From: Palaemon carinicauda
Lineage: Eukaryota; Arthropoda; Malacostraca; Decapoda; Palaemonidae
Direction of reading: 5' to 3'
Assembly: GCF_036898095.1 (NCBI RefSeq)
Contig: NC_090736.1
Location: forward strand, 12,891,873 to 12,955,872
Length of the DNA: 64,000 nt
Of this stretch, positions 32,072-44,062 are shown one piece after another (position 1 is the first letter of the stretch; each line of letters begins with the position of its first letter). The translations under genes and the position numbers were made by a program. A model generated the notes under the pieces. That model saw only the letters and a program-made list of their open reading frames with translations. It had not been told where the DNA came from and did no database searches.

Positions 32072-33390
32072 AAATAAAGTTGAAGTAGGTAACTAATAGT
32101 GGTTATGATGACCTATCCTTGTATACTAACGTTTCCAAAGTTTCAAGTGACAAAAATTCGAAGTTCGAATGAAAATCCGGGTCCTGGTTCCTGGTTACTT
32201 ATTGCTCACTCCGCAAAACAAGTTTGCGGGCACTCTATCCCTTTATAGATAGGTGCAAAGCTTCTAAGCTTATTCTTTAATTTATATAACCTATGCCATA
32301 AATAAATTAATGCCGTAATGATTCTCAACCTTTGCTTTCATTCCATTCTACATTGAAATTAGATAGGATAACACCTTGCTATCATCAGTTTTGGCAACCT
32401 ATTGTGGTCAGTTTGAACTTAAATTCTTTTATATGCATCCAATTCCAAGTTGACCAAGTCGGATCAGATTCACGTTGAGGCTTCGCCTTTGCATCGGCAC
32501 CTCTGTGTCTTTTAGTTTTGTGTCCCTTACTTTCACTAGTTTTTCTCTTTTCATTCCAATTTGTTGAAATACACTTTTCTTATTTTCAACATTTTCTTCA
32601 CTAAAAAGGGATTTTCCTACTGTTTGTGCACTATATTCTTCCTATGGTTGTTGGAGCTCAATTGCTTTTATTCTTATATGTCACTAAACTATGGAAAATA
32701 TAAGTGCCCGGACAGGATCAATTCGAGGAAGAAGTAGAAATATAAACATTGTATCCGAATGACTGCAGATAACTTCATTTGCTGTATAATCCAAAGAACA
32801 ACATTAAAAAAATATTATGAATTTGTCAGTTCTCTTTTATTGAATAATTTTGTTACAAAGAAACCCAAATTTAACTCTAAAAATTATTATAAATATATCT
32901 AACGAAGTAAAATAATATCGAGATTCGGGAAAGTAATGCTAGGCTGCATCTGAAAGCCTTTAAATTATTACGAAATGCCTTGTTATATACCAATTTGATA
33001 AATCTAAAATGAAGTCGTAGTAGATAACTACTGGTTGTTAAGATATATTCTTGCAAGCTAACGTTTTCCTACATCCAAATGACGAAACTACGAAAGGAAA
33101 ACCGGCTCAGGAAGTAGAAAATTAGAAATATAAACATTGTATCCGAATGGCTGCAGATAACTTGGCTTACAATATAATCCAAAGAGAATAACATTAAAAC
33201 ACACTCTAAATTTGTCAGTTCTTTTTTTAATTAAATAATTTTGTTACAAAGCTACTAAAATTCTATTTAAAAAATCACTGTATACATCGAACGAAGTACA
33301 AATAATATCGGGAAAGAGTTATGCTAGCTGCATCTGAACGTCTTCAAACCATTACGAAATTATTGGTTATGTACTAACTTTGATAAATTG
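32072..33390. repeat. Duplicated segment upstream of the phosphatase gene
   Basis: Segment Y occurs at about 32728-33005 and 33108-33390; both copies carry AAATATAAACATTGTATCCG and CTGCAGATAACTT. Segment X precedes each (about 32072-32180 and 33006-33105, with GTAGATAACTACTGG and CTAACGTTTTCC). The first X-Y copy is split by about 540 bp of other sequence. The second ends some 70 bp before the phosphatase start codon, so the promoter region was probably duplicated. Confidence 0.65.
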
Positions 33391-33461
33391 ATAGTGGGGT
33401 TATCAGTCGACGTATCGTCTAAAGAACAAATTAATTAAGCTGTACGCTTCAAATTATTAAA

Positions 33462-33546
33462 ATGGCCAGACTTCCAAAAAGGATTGACAGGGACTGTCTG
33501 AAGAAATTCCTTGATAGTTTTGACAATGTTCTAACGGACTGTGATG
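33462..33546 (+). CDS. HAD phosphatase (PGP/PDXP family), exon 1
   Basis: 85 nt from ATG (context AAAATGGCC) to the donor GTAAGA. It reads MARLPKRIDRDCLKKFLDSF then DNVLTDCDG, the last codon split after one base. TDCDG is HAD motif I; Asp26 is the nucleophile that becomes phosphorylated and Asp28 the acid/base. Joining to exon 2 rebuilds DCDGVLW, the hallmark of the phosphoglycolate/glycerol-3-phosphate phosphatase (PGP) and pyridoxal phosphatase (PDXP) family. The sequence does not separate PGP from PDXP, so no symbol is given. This family dephosphorylates small metabolites in the cytosol and uses Mg2+. Confidence 0.92.
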
Positions 33547-35131
33547 GTAAGATGAAGAAAACAGCTTTTTACATGTGGGATCAATCTATGCATTGAGCAG
33601 AATAAAACTGGTAAATTTATATTTTAAAATTCTAGATGTTTTATAATTCCAAGTTAGTCTGAAAAATAATATATCTTAAAAAGGGAAACAAACACAAGAA
33701 CACCACCTAACCTAAACTAGGAGCTGTATCCTTACCTACAGGCGACAACTCATCCCTTAACTGTTGTATCCATTGCTTAATTTAAGGAGGCCAACCGGTT
33801 AATGCCACTTTTTAAGGACAGAACTTTGACATCCATACAACTTGATTAGGTGACTTGCGACATCATACTGCGCAGGATTTTTGCCTCCGACCTGCATTTT
33901 GCGATGCCAAGGTGATTTATCCTGAAAATGAGTGTTTTTCAAATTCTATCTTGGGTGTATGTATGATAGCGGCCACCTATATGTATTATTATGGCTAACT
34001 TAGAATACCTATGGGGCCAAACATGTATCGCCTATCTCAAAAATGACTGAAAAGCAGAGATGTATTGTAACCTAAGCACACCTATTTATCCTAACCTAGG
34101 ATACCGTATTCTAGTTTACTAGGTGGGGCTTAACTCCTGAGGGCCTCTTCCTGTTCCAAATCCTCACCTACAACACCGTTTCATTTCGTAAATATCCAAG
34201 GAATCAAATTGTGCATTTTAGATTAGGCCCATCTGCCTGTATCCTTAATCTGTGCAATTGTGCAAAGGTCAGTCTTCCATCAGTTATTTCACATCACTCG
34301 GAAATAATGGCCACTTTCACCAATTTATGAATTAATACATTAATGTAATGTAATAAAATATGAAAATAGCAGTCTCATTAATAAAATGATGGTAAACATA
34401 AACAAACTTCCTCCTCTCATCTCTGAATAATTAAGAAAGCTATGGATAGTACCAGACCTATGACATTGTACCCTGAGGATCCATGTCCCTGGGTTATATC
34501 CAAATTGAACAAACTTTAGTATGGGTCAAAGGGGTAAATATTTACCATATAATCCTTGGATGAACGAAAGTAATGTGTCCAGTTACTAATGCAGAGGCTC
34601 TCCTAAACTAACTTTTGACCTATTTCTCTAAGGACCTAGACTGACAATGATATAATTTTTCCCCGGGGAAGTATGAAGGTAAATGCAGGGGGAGAAATGT
34701 ATACAGGAGCATTTAAGTTTGTTAAGAGCAGGGCTATGATTACTGGCAGGTGCATCTTGTATATACTTATAACAAAATCCTCCTATATTGAAGTATTGAA
34801 CCATTTACTTTATCCTTTAATTCTTTCTATGCCATAATAAGTTAGGTTTTGCTTTCATTGGTTTCGGCTATCTTTTCTATTACACTCTTCAATTGCTCAA
34901 ACATTTCTACGACCTCTTCCTCTGATTCTGCTATCAATGCTTATTTATCTCTATGTAACAACTTCATAGTATCTCTCTTATTTACTATTTTGCGACTTTC
35001 CTATTTTTGAATCTCGCCTAATTATCTTTTTAAAGTGATTGATCATAAAATAGGTATACATTGTACAATTCCATCAAAAATGAAGTACTGTATAATGCAA
35101 TGATTAAAAGAAGTGCATGTTTCTTTTGCAG
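33547..35131 (+). other. Intron 1 of the phosphatase gene
   Basis: Begins GTAAGATG and ends TTCTTTTGCAG. It is A/T-rich. I recognise no coding sequence or element in it. Confidence 0.85.
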
Positions 35132-35292
35132 GTGTTTTGTGGACTGGTGATAAAATCATCGGACAAGCTAACGAGGCCCTAAACAAGTTACATGCCTTAG
35201 GCAAAAAAGTATTCTATGTTACAAATAACTCGACCAAATCTAGAGACGAATATGTGGAAAAGTGCAAGAATTTGGGATTCATTGCAGAGAAG
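35132..35292 (+). CDS. HAD phosphatase (PGP/PDXP family), exon 2
   Basis: 161 nt between TTTTGCAG and the donor GTATTT. It encodes residues 29 (split) to 82: GVLWTGDKIIGQANEALNKL, HALGKKVFYVTNNSTKSRDE, YVEKCKNLGFIAEK. TNNS (59-62) is HAD motif II, which positions the phosphate. The exon ends in phase 0. The length and order match the family core: motif I, helix, strand, TNNSTKSR, then the start of the C2 cap domain. Confidence 0.95.
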
Positions 35293-35323
35293 GTATTTTT
35301 ACAGCTATGTTTTTAAAAGTATA

Positions 35324-36032
<709 letters not shown>

Positions 36033-36189
36033 TAGTTGCCAATTTGGATTGAATTTATATTCTTATTTAAGAAATATGTAAAGAACTTGTTTTGACCAGG
36101 AATAGCTCAGAGTCTTACTAAATGATCCCAATCTCAACTAAACTAACTGACCCTAGGGCTAGGGAGCACTATGATAACTAGGGATTTGA

Positions 36190-37190
36190 AAAAAAAAAAA
36201 GATTATGGAAAAAATTTAATTTGTAAAGTAAATAATGAATTTACAATTAACAGCGGGGTACTCCAAGGGAATGTGTTGTCACCTAGATTTGTTTATCCTC
36301 CTTTTGGACTTTGTTATGCATAGAACAGTCGCAGATGGTGGAGAAGGATTGGACTGGATTGATAATAGGAAATTAGCAGGCCTACAGTATGCTGGTGATG
36401 CTGTCATTAGCAGAACACTATAGGATTTGCAATGCTTGCTTACCAGAATGCATGAAATATTACACGGGGTTGGGCTCATGATAAATGGAAGAAAGACAGA
36501 TGATGAGAATGGAGTATGTAATGGAAGATAAAATATCATTGGAAGGAGAAAGGATTAATGAGGTAGAATCATTCAAGTATCTAAGAACTATGATCTCCAA
36601 TACAGGGTCTTTAGAATTAGTTTAGTGAAAGATTGAAAAAAGCAAATCAGACAATGGGTAGGTTAAGTAAAATTTGGAAATCAAATCGCCTGAAACTTCA
36701 TATAAAAATCAAATTATATATCAGTTTAGAGAGATCTGTGTTACTATATGGACATGTGTCATGGTATGACAATGAAACAATCTCAAATAGATTTAGTAGA
36801 TTTGAGAACAAATCCCTCAGAAGGATATTGGGAGTTAAATATCCGGACAGGATTAGAAATGAAACAATAAGAGATTACTCGAGTGCCATATGTGGAGATC
36901 ATGGCGATCATGATGAGGGGTAGATGGAGATGGTTTGGGTATGCTCTTTGCACTCCCCAAAAGAGATTAGTTCACCAAATGTTTAGCTGGGCTCCACAAG
37001 GCACTAGAAGAGTTGGAAGAACCAGGCCTACAAGGCTGAGGACTAGGAATCGTGAAGTAGATGATGAATGGAGAAGTATTGAATTAAAAGCTCAAGATAG
37101 AGACGACTGGCAAAATCTAACCAAGGACCTTTGCATTAATAGGCGTAGGGGAGATGATGCTGATGAAATAAAAAAAATAGTATCACTCTA
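36190..37190 (+). pseudogene. LINE reverse transcriptase C-terminal remnant
   Basis: Plus-strand pieces in two frames read TINSGVLQGNVLSPRLFILL, GLDWIDNRKLAGLQYAGDAV (motif C YADD changed to YAGD), NRLKLHIKIKLYISLERSVL-LYG, LRRILGVKYPDR and the tail block GRWRWFGYALCTPQKRLVHQ to DRDDWQNLTKDLC. This order is typical of non-LTR retrotransposon RT C-termini (finger/palm end, thumb, then the WRWxGHxxR block). Frameshifts and stops plus the catalytic Asp-to-Gly change show it is dead. The N-terminal half is missing. Confidence 0.8.
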
Positions 37191-37339
37191 ATCATCTTAT
37201 CATTCCCAGACACACCTACATCTGCTGGAACCCAACAAAATTGAACTGTTATACCACTGTCCAATAATAAAAAGCCATTGTAAAATTGTTAAAACTAAAG
37301 GGTTAGTCGAATAAAAAACTTTCAAAGCTTGAAGGACAC

Positions 37340-38545
37340 TCCTTACATCACTAAAATGGTAAAATTACCCTCCTCCTCCAACAGTATTTCCTCAGTAGCA
37401 GTTAACATGTTATACAATTTGACAGTAAATTTGGAAGCTGTTAAAGGAAGTGCAGCTCTACAATTAAAACCATTACTGTATAGTCCAAATCCAATGCCAG
37501 CATCAGATTTGGAGCCATCAGTATATTTAAAAGTCGGTTCCCTATGTTCTGCAACATGTTCCATAAAAGGAGTTAGTTAAGTCTTTGTAACCTAAACCAA
37601 TACCAAACAACAGAAGACTTTCAGTAAAGGTCGAAAGGTAACCCTACAGCGTCAACAAGGAGGCTTGGGATTGGTGAAGTTCTAAAGGCTCCTGTGGCCA
37701 ATCTGATATCAGTATGGTGTATAAAACCTAAAATCTTTAGTCGACTTGGGGGTGGCCGAGGAGTAAATTTCACACCCATAACTAATTTTTGAAAAAATTA
37801 ATTACTTTAAAACTTTACAATAGCTTTGTAGTCTGCCCCCCATGATGTATGGGAAAAAACTTTTAAAAGCTTTTTAAAGCTCTCAAGTGAGGAACCCATG
37901 TAAGCCTACAGTTGGCCTTTGATGTACATATCCGGATGTGGATGTACTCCCCGAATACAACTGAAATGGACAACAGTAGTTTTTCTTGTCAAAAATTCAA
38001 ATCCATTCATATCAGCTCACTGAATAAATTTGTCAATTGAGATTTGCAGTTTTCTCTCAACCATCGACATTCTATATCTAGCAAATGATATGGAGAGATC
38101 ATCTATAAATAATGTTGAGTGAATATCTTTGGGAATGATGGAGGATATCCCATTCAAGGCTAGTGCAAATAGTGTTACACTTAGCATAATACCCTGGGGA
38201 ATGCCTTCTTACTGACATTTCCTCTCAAATAGAGTTTCCCCCTCTCTCACTTGATCTGTGAAACAAAAGATTGAATGAACAATGGTAGCTCTCCTCGTAA
38301 TTCCAATTCATGAATGGTTTTAACTAAGTATACCATATCTCCATGCAGTATCATATACCTTTTCAAGGTAAAAAAGGCTGTTATATGGTGCTGTTTGGGA
38401 GCAAAGGCTTCACAAATAGAGAATTCCAGTTGTATCAACACATCAGTCGTTGACTGCATTTTTCTAAATCCAGACTGGGTAAGTGATAAAATACCAGACA
38501 GCCTTTCCCTCCCATCACCTGGGGAGTTTACCAACAAATCCTTTG
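37340..38545 (-). pseudogene. Jockey/I-type LINE RT and RNase H remnant
   Basis: Minus-strand fragments in order: LTQSGFRKMQSTTDVLIQLE (38480), a decayed motif A region (ITAFFTLKRYM), EGIPQGIMLSVTLFALALNG (38170), motif C LFIDDLSIS (near 38100), then, further down, an RNase H start YTDGSKSDAGIGFGLYSNG (37530) with TAxEE helix remnants. RT followed by RNase H on one strand suggests a jockey/I-like LINE. Several stops and frameshifts are present. It lies antisense in intron 2. Confidence 0.78.
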
Positions 38546-39164
38546 GTACCTTTGCACTTGGTCCTATAGTGGCTGCTTAGCAGGTTGTGTATCCAGCCTA
38601 GCTCCCTCCCTCACTGGACAGGAAGCATGTCTAAGATAGCAACTTCTATATAAGCCTAGAATGAAAGGTAGAATGACTGGCCGTCTACCCAAATTTTCTT
38701 TTTCTTTCACTACTCTTAGGGGTACAGTAATTGTGACCGCTATAGGCTGGACTGGATGTTGGATTCAGGTTAGGTTCATAATTGAACAACCTTCCTTTAC
38801 TTATAGAACCTGTTAAGATGTATCTTCCCCATCCTCCTTGACAAGGGAGAGGATGGATAAAATGTATTCGATCCTATATCCCATAATAGCAATGAACACA
38901 TTCTAACATATCCTGTAGGAGGATATAGGCTCTTTTGCAACCATGGACCATTTTTTCCTGGTAAAAGCCTAACATAACACCTATAGCATCCCTATACACA
39001 GATTGTTAGGAGACTGGTGAAGTCATCACCTTTGCTCCCTACATGGCCAGGTGCTCTGATAACTCCTGAGAAAGTTTAACCAGCCAGAATTTTGTTCATA
39101 CAGACTTCATTCCTACTAAGGATGAGTCTTCCATAAAGGAATACAGTTTGTATTAGTGTAGTAA
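38546..39164. other. Intron 2 segment without recognised features
   Basis: No coding or RNA feature is identified between the LINE remnant and the foldback unit. Confidence 0.35.
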
Positions 39165-39715
39165 AGTCATTTGTATTTTTCCTAACTACTGTACACAAAC
39201 CCAAGTCTTTCAAGCTTCACTTTGTGGCCTGATTGGTAACATCTCTGCCTGGTGTTTGCCAGTCGGGGGTTCGAGTCCCGCTCAGACTCATTAGTGCCAT
39301 TAGTGTTTGCAACCTTACCATCCTTGTGAGCTAAGGTTGGGGGGTTTGGTTGAGTCTATAGGTCTATCTGCTGAGTCATCAGCAGCCACTGCCTGGCCCT
39401 CCCAGGTTCTAGCTTGGGTGGAGAGGAGGCTTGGGTGCTGATCATATATGGTCAGTCTCTAGGGCATTGTCCTGATTGCTAGGGCAATGTCACTGTCCCT
39501 TGCCTCTGCCATTCATGAGTGACCTTTAAACCAGTCACAGCCCTAAGGTCAAACGTGCTAGTTTTGTTAACTGACAGGTGGGTGGACTTTCCCTTCACCA
39601 CCTGTCGGTAGTTATAGCTGCCTCGTTGAGTTTTAATGTCCGTTCCAACTTTGCTGAAGGGACACTCCAATTAATGGATTTAGGTTTGTATAGTTATGAA
39701 AAATACAAATTACTT
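39165..39715. repeat. Foldback terminal unit of a DIRS-like family, interrupted by a SINE
   Basis: ATTTGTATTTTTCCTAACTA...ACAAACCCAAG at the left is inverted relative to GGATTTAGGTTTGTATAGTT...AAAAATACAAAT at the right. These ends resemble the EC 3' unit at 9178-9421 and the 59.5-kb fragment. It is probably a solo terminal unit. The interior includes a tRNA-derived SINE. Confidence 0.6.
39218..39541 (+). mobile_element. tRNA-derived SINE
   Basis: It has a pol III A box (TGGCCTGATTGGTAAC at 39225) and B box (GGTTCGAGTCCCG at 39268) at tRNA spacing, followed by a non-tRNA body of about 230 bp. The tRNA-like part has diverged too far to be a functional tRNA gene. Its 3' end is not sharply defined. 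Confidence 0.75.
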
Positions 39716-40134
39716 TTAAAAGTTGAGATTGTTTGATAGTTAGGTACAAAGTGGTTTGCATTTTGAAGATTTGGGAATCTTATTTTTTCAATATTTAACT
39801 TAGCCGGTGATTATAATAGCTGCAACTCTGTTGCTCGACAGAAAAACTCTACGGAAAAATTCGCCAGCGATCGCTACACAGGTAGGGGGTGTACTCAACA
39901 GCGCCATCTGTCGTTCAGATACCCAGTACTCATTGTAAACAAAGAACTCAATTTTCTCTCTGTCGAGCTATCGACAAGACGCTCTTATTCGCTGTTGCTA
40001 AACTGGAGTTTTTTCACAACTAATTGGTGAAGTACTTTATTCTAGTTTTGAGCTTTCGCTATGCAGGTGTTTTATCTTCATCTTAAATCTTGAACTCGTT
40101 TTGGATAGATTTAATTATGGTGACAAAGAGAGTA

Positions 40135-40788
40135 TTATTATTATTATTATTATTATTACTTACTAAGCTACAACCCTAGTTGGAAAAGCAGTATGCTATA
40201 AGCCCAGGGGCTCCAACAGGGAAAATAGCTCAGTGCGGAAAGGAAAAAAGGAAAATAAAATATTCTAAGAAGAGTAACAACAATAAATATCTCCTATATA
40301 AACTATAAAAACTTTAACAAAACAAGAGGAAGAGAAATAAGATAGGAGAGTGTGCTCGAGTGTACCTTCAAGCAAGAGAACTCTAACCCAAGACAGTGAA
40401 AGGCCATGGTACAGAGGCTATGGCACTACCCAAGACTAGAGAACAGTGGTTTGATTTTGGAGTGTCCTTCTCCTAGAAGAGCTGCTTACCATAGCTAAAG
40501 AGTCTCTTCTACCCTTACCAAGAGGAAAGTGGCACTGAACAAGTACAGTGCAGTAACCCCTTGGGTGATGAAGAATTGTTTGGTAATCTGTGTTGTCAGG
40601 TGTATGAGGATAGAGGAGAATATGTAAAGAATATGCCAGACTATTCAGTGTGTATGTAGGCAAAGGGAAAATGAACCGTAACCAGAGAGGAGGATCCAAT
40701 GTAGTACTGTCTGGCCAGTCAAAAGACCCCATAACTCTCTAGCGGTAGTATCTCAACGGGTGGCTGGTGCCCTGGCCAACCTACTACC
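40135..40788 (-). repeat. Interspersed repeat with (TAA)n tail, copy 3, inserted in E4
   Basis: It interrupts the E4 leader between AAAGAGAGTA and TTTCTTTCAC. E1 and E5 read straight through at this position (GAGAGTATGGACTTTCTTTG and GAGAGTATGAACTCTCTTTC). The body matches 15472-16140. A few leader bases are missing at the site and no clear target duplication is seen. Confidence 0.85.
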
Positions 40789-41800
40789 TTTCTTTCACTT
40801 TTAAATGGCCGACCTTTCCCGTAGACGGAAGTGTGTTTAGGCTTTTAGTAATTCTTATCACGTTATAGATTTTTCTCTATATATTTTATATCTCTCCGCC
40901 TTTATTAGGCCTCTTCGATTAACTTTCCATTTATTATAAACATATAAAAATAAATTTTAATGTTTTGTTTATATAGACCTTTCCTGAGAGTAGGCGGTCC
41001 TAACTTGGAAACCGAAGTTAATCAACGTTGAGCCCCTTATATCGTAATTAGCTTTTAAAGAGCTAAGGATTTAAAACTTTTTAAATGTAAGATTTTATGA
41101 AAGAATTTCTTTGATAGTCTTCGTACTGTTTTCAAAGATGAACTAACGTTTAGTTTTTTTTTTTATGCTACGCAGTTGTTGACGTTCAGGACGTTCAACA
41201 TGCGCTCTATCGTTACGATAGAGAGAGAGTGTATCAGGGTTTCACTTTGCAGTAAGAGTAAATCGATTCTGACGTTTTGTTCATTCTTTCTTAGCTTAAA
41301 TGTTTTAAATTCTAATTTAAAGGAACTTTTTATTGAAAAACATTTCAGTTTTTTCCTTTAGTCAAATAACATGTTTTTTTGACGAAATATAATTGGGCTC
41401 TTCTCTTAGGTGCGAAATCAAGAGAGAAAGAGAGAGAGAGATAGAGACGGAGGGAGAGAGAGGAGAGAAAACGTTCCGTTCAAGCGGGTAACGTTGTTCT
41501 CGTGTTACGTCCCTAGTCGCTGTACGGGGAGGAAGGATAAAACGTTTTTAGGTTTTTATTCTCGTCCCCAGGCTATGTGCGGTGAGAGATTGAAAACGTA
41601 GTTATATGAACTAGTGTTTAGTCTCTTTCCCAGCCACTGATTTTTTTTATCTTAAAATATGTTTTCTGTTTTTTGCTGGTATTAATGAGCTTGCATTATA
41701 CGACTGATTTCGCAATTACTACCTTTTAATGAAGGGTAGAATTGCGTGTTTCAGGTAGAAATAAGTGCAAAACAGAAAATCGAAGTGATAAAGTGATATG
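40789..41800 (+). promoter_or_regulatory. Long non-coding leader of E4 (3' part)
   Basis: Colinear with the E1 and E5 leaders. It holds the hairpin CTCTATCGTTACGATAGAG at 41203-41221, a GA-rich tract (41418-41470), and a 30-bp tandem duplication ending GTTACAGTGTTGCGTCCGAG at about 41795-41856, just where Gag similarity starts. The regulatory role is inferred. Confidence 0.55.
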
Positions 41801-41829
41801 CGCAAAGTGTTACAGTGTTGCGTCCGAGG

Positions 41830-44062
41830 CGCAAAGTGTTACAGTGTTGCGTCCGAGGGTTCGTCTGTTCGTGCCTGTCGTTCACCTAGTCCGGGACCTC
41901 TTACATGCTCCCAAGCCCAGGGGAGAAGTAATGTCAAACGACTTATGGGTTCGAGAGGCCTTGACCAACGAACAGACGTTTTTCCCTTTATGGTATCGGG
42001 TGTATCTTACCAAGATCTCCCCTACCATAAGACGAGAGAGACGTTGTTTCTCCTCGTCATCCGAAGGCTTTTCGCATAAGAAACCTGTCACAAGGTTTCG
42101 AAGCCCTTAAGCGAAAGTCAGTCCTTTCAGGACAGGTCCAGCGTCCTGGTTACAACCATTAGGACAGCTCTGACCCTATGCAGTCATCGGATAACTGCTC
42201 GCCGCCTAACAAAAGTGTAACACAGACTCCGAGTCTTTTTTTGTAGGCAAAGTGTTGCGGTCACAGACGTTACCCTCGTCTCTTACCACAACCATTTCCG
42301 TTGATCCTTAATGGGTTGTATGGCAAGACATGCAGTATATGCTTGCCTCCCTTATGGAAGACTATTCTACCGTTTAGTCCGTTGAGTCTAGCCGTTTATC
42401 TCATCGATATCCTGGCTTTCAGCCAACCTAACGTTCCTTTGTGCTTACTGTTGACGTTGGCGTAGCTTAGTCACGTCAGTCAGGTTGTTTAGAACCACAC
42501 TCGATGCGGTCTCGTGTGGTTTTTCAGCCGCATTTGGACGTTAGGCCACTTGCTGATGCTCCTGTTGACGTTCAAGACGTTCACTAACAATCGGAGTTGA
42601 CTTGCTTTGACGCTGTGCGTCAACCTCCGCATTCTAGAGTCGTTTTGACTGCTCAGTCTAGGCAGTCAAAGCAGTCTCGAGTGGACGCTGTGCGTCCTCA
42701 CGCACCTGTTGTGGTTGACAGTTCAGTTGTTGACAGTTCTCAGACTGTCAAGCAGTTACATGACGTTGCGTTCTGGTCCGCTACTAATGCACCAGTGAGT
42801 GTGGACTCTGCTTGTAAAGCATTGCCACCACGGTAGGTCTCTCCCTTGCTTGAGACTCAGCTTTTATCGGACAAGGTTCCTGTAGATGAGGAAGTTGCTG
42901 TTCTCCCTCCTACTGATATTCCCTTGAGGACTCTGTCAGATGGAGAGGAGCCTAAAGCTGCTTAGCCTCCTATGGACTTTAATTAAATCATGATGATTTT
43001 TTTAAGGATCTTCGTCCGGATCTTTTTGTAACTGCTGCTCCTCGTTCGCCTAAACGTCAGAGCTTACACTAGGCCTAGCTACTTCGAAGCCGTTGTTTTT
43101 AAGCTAGTGCTCTCTCGCTCTCCTAGAGAGCGTTACGTTGGCTAGGCGACTGGTTTTTCACCAGGAGGAGTTTGGGGGATACAGCCTTTGCTTTCCCTTC
43201 TTTTAAACTGGTTTATAGAGCGAGAGTCTGATATGACACGAGAGAAGTTCTCGGCTTGGGAGTTCATGCCTCTGCCCAGATAGACTTCTCAATTCTGGTA
43301 GACTCTCCCTGGCGCCTAGCCAGGAGACGCTCCAAGTTGTTTACAGGTCAACTTCACAGCTGTTTTCGAGCCTTTGAAGTTTTGCTGTACAATTATGTCA
43401 CGCATAACAAGGCTTTCAGGGATGGTAAACGGTTCCGCCTCAGTCGCTAACCCCGTCTGTTGCCACACCTGCTCCCGTAGACCCTAAATGGGCTTTGCTG
43501 CAAGACATGCAGTCCAAGCTTGCGTCCTTGATACAGGACTTAAATGCGGAGAAGGTTGCTACCGAACCTTCTGGCCAATAACCTTCCAACCGGTCGGTTG
43601 TGCACCCTGTTGACGCTGAGGTAACCTACTCGCGTCTGCCAGTTGAGGTGGTTCCTCCACCGATGCGACCCAGTGTGGGTTGCCAGCCGCATGTTGACGT
43701 TAAGCGACGCTCGGAGGTGGTTGTTGACGTTCAGGACGTTCAACAACCAGCAGAGGTGACTTGTTTTGACGCAGTGCGTCAACCTCAGCAACCCGGTAGG
43801 GTGTTGACTGCACAACCCAGACGGTCTAGACAGTCTCGGGTTGACGCTGTGCTTCCTCGCGCACCCATGGTTGTTGACAGTTCACAGACTGTGCAGCAGT
43901 TCCATGATATTGCGTCCGGCTCCGTCACGCATCCACCAGTGCGACCGGACTCAGCGAGCCAGACGTTGCCCACTCCGTTGCCCACTCCGTTGCCGTTTCC
44001 TCATCAGTTTTCGGATGAGGAACCCTCTGATGAGGACGTTGCTGAACAACAAGACGATCAGC
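41830..44062 (+). pseudogene. E4 Gag-like region, rearranged
   Basis: Gag pieces follow in several frames: the SSVRACRSPSPGPL region (41830-42110), a middle part with VDSSQTVKQLHDVAFWS (42597-42836), a C-terminal GVHASAQIDFSILVDSPWRL block (43256-43450), and then a second, different middle part with VVDSSQTVQQFHDIASGSVT (43600-44040). The Gag middle region is therefore present twice, the second time after the C-terminal block, which implies recombination between two templates. E5 shares parts of this mosaic. Confidence 0.78.

Noticed and set aside
39224..39296. Functional tRNA gene
   Set aside because: A and B boxes are present, but the rest cannot form a proper acceptor stem and the sequence continues into a SINE body.
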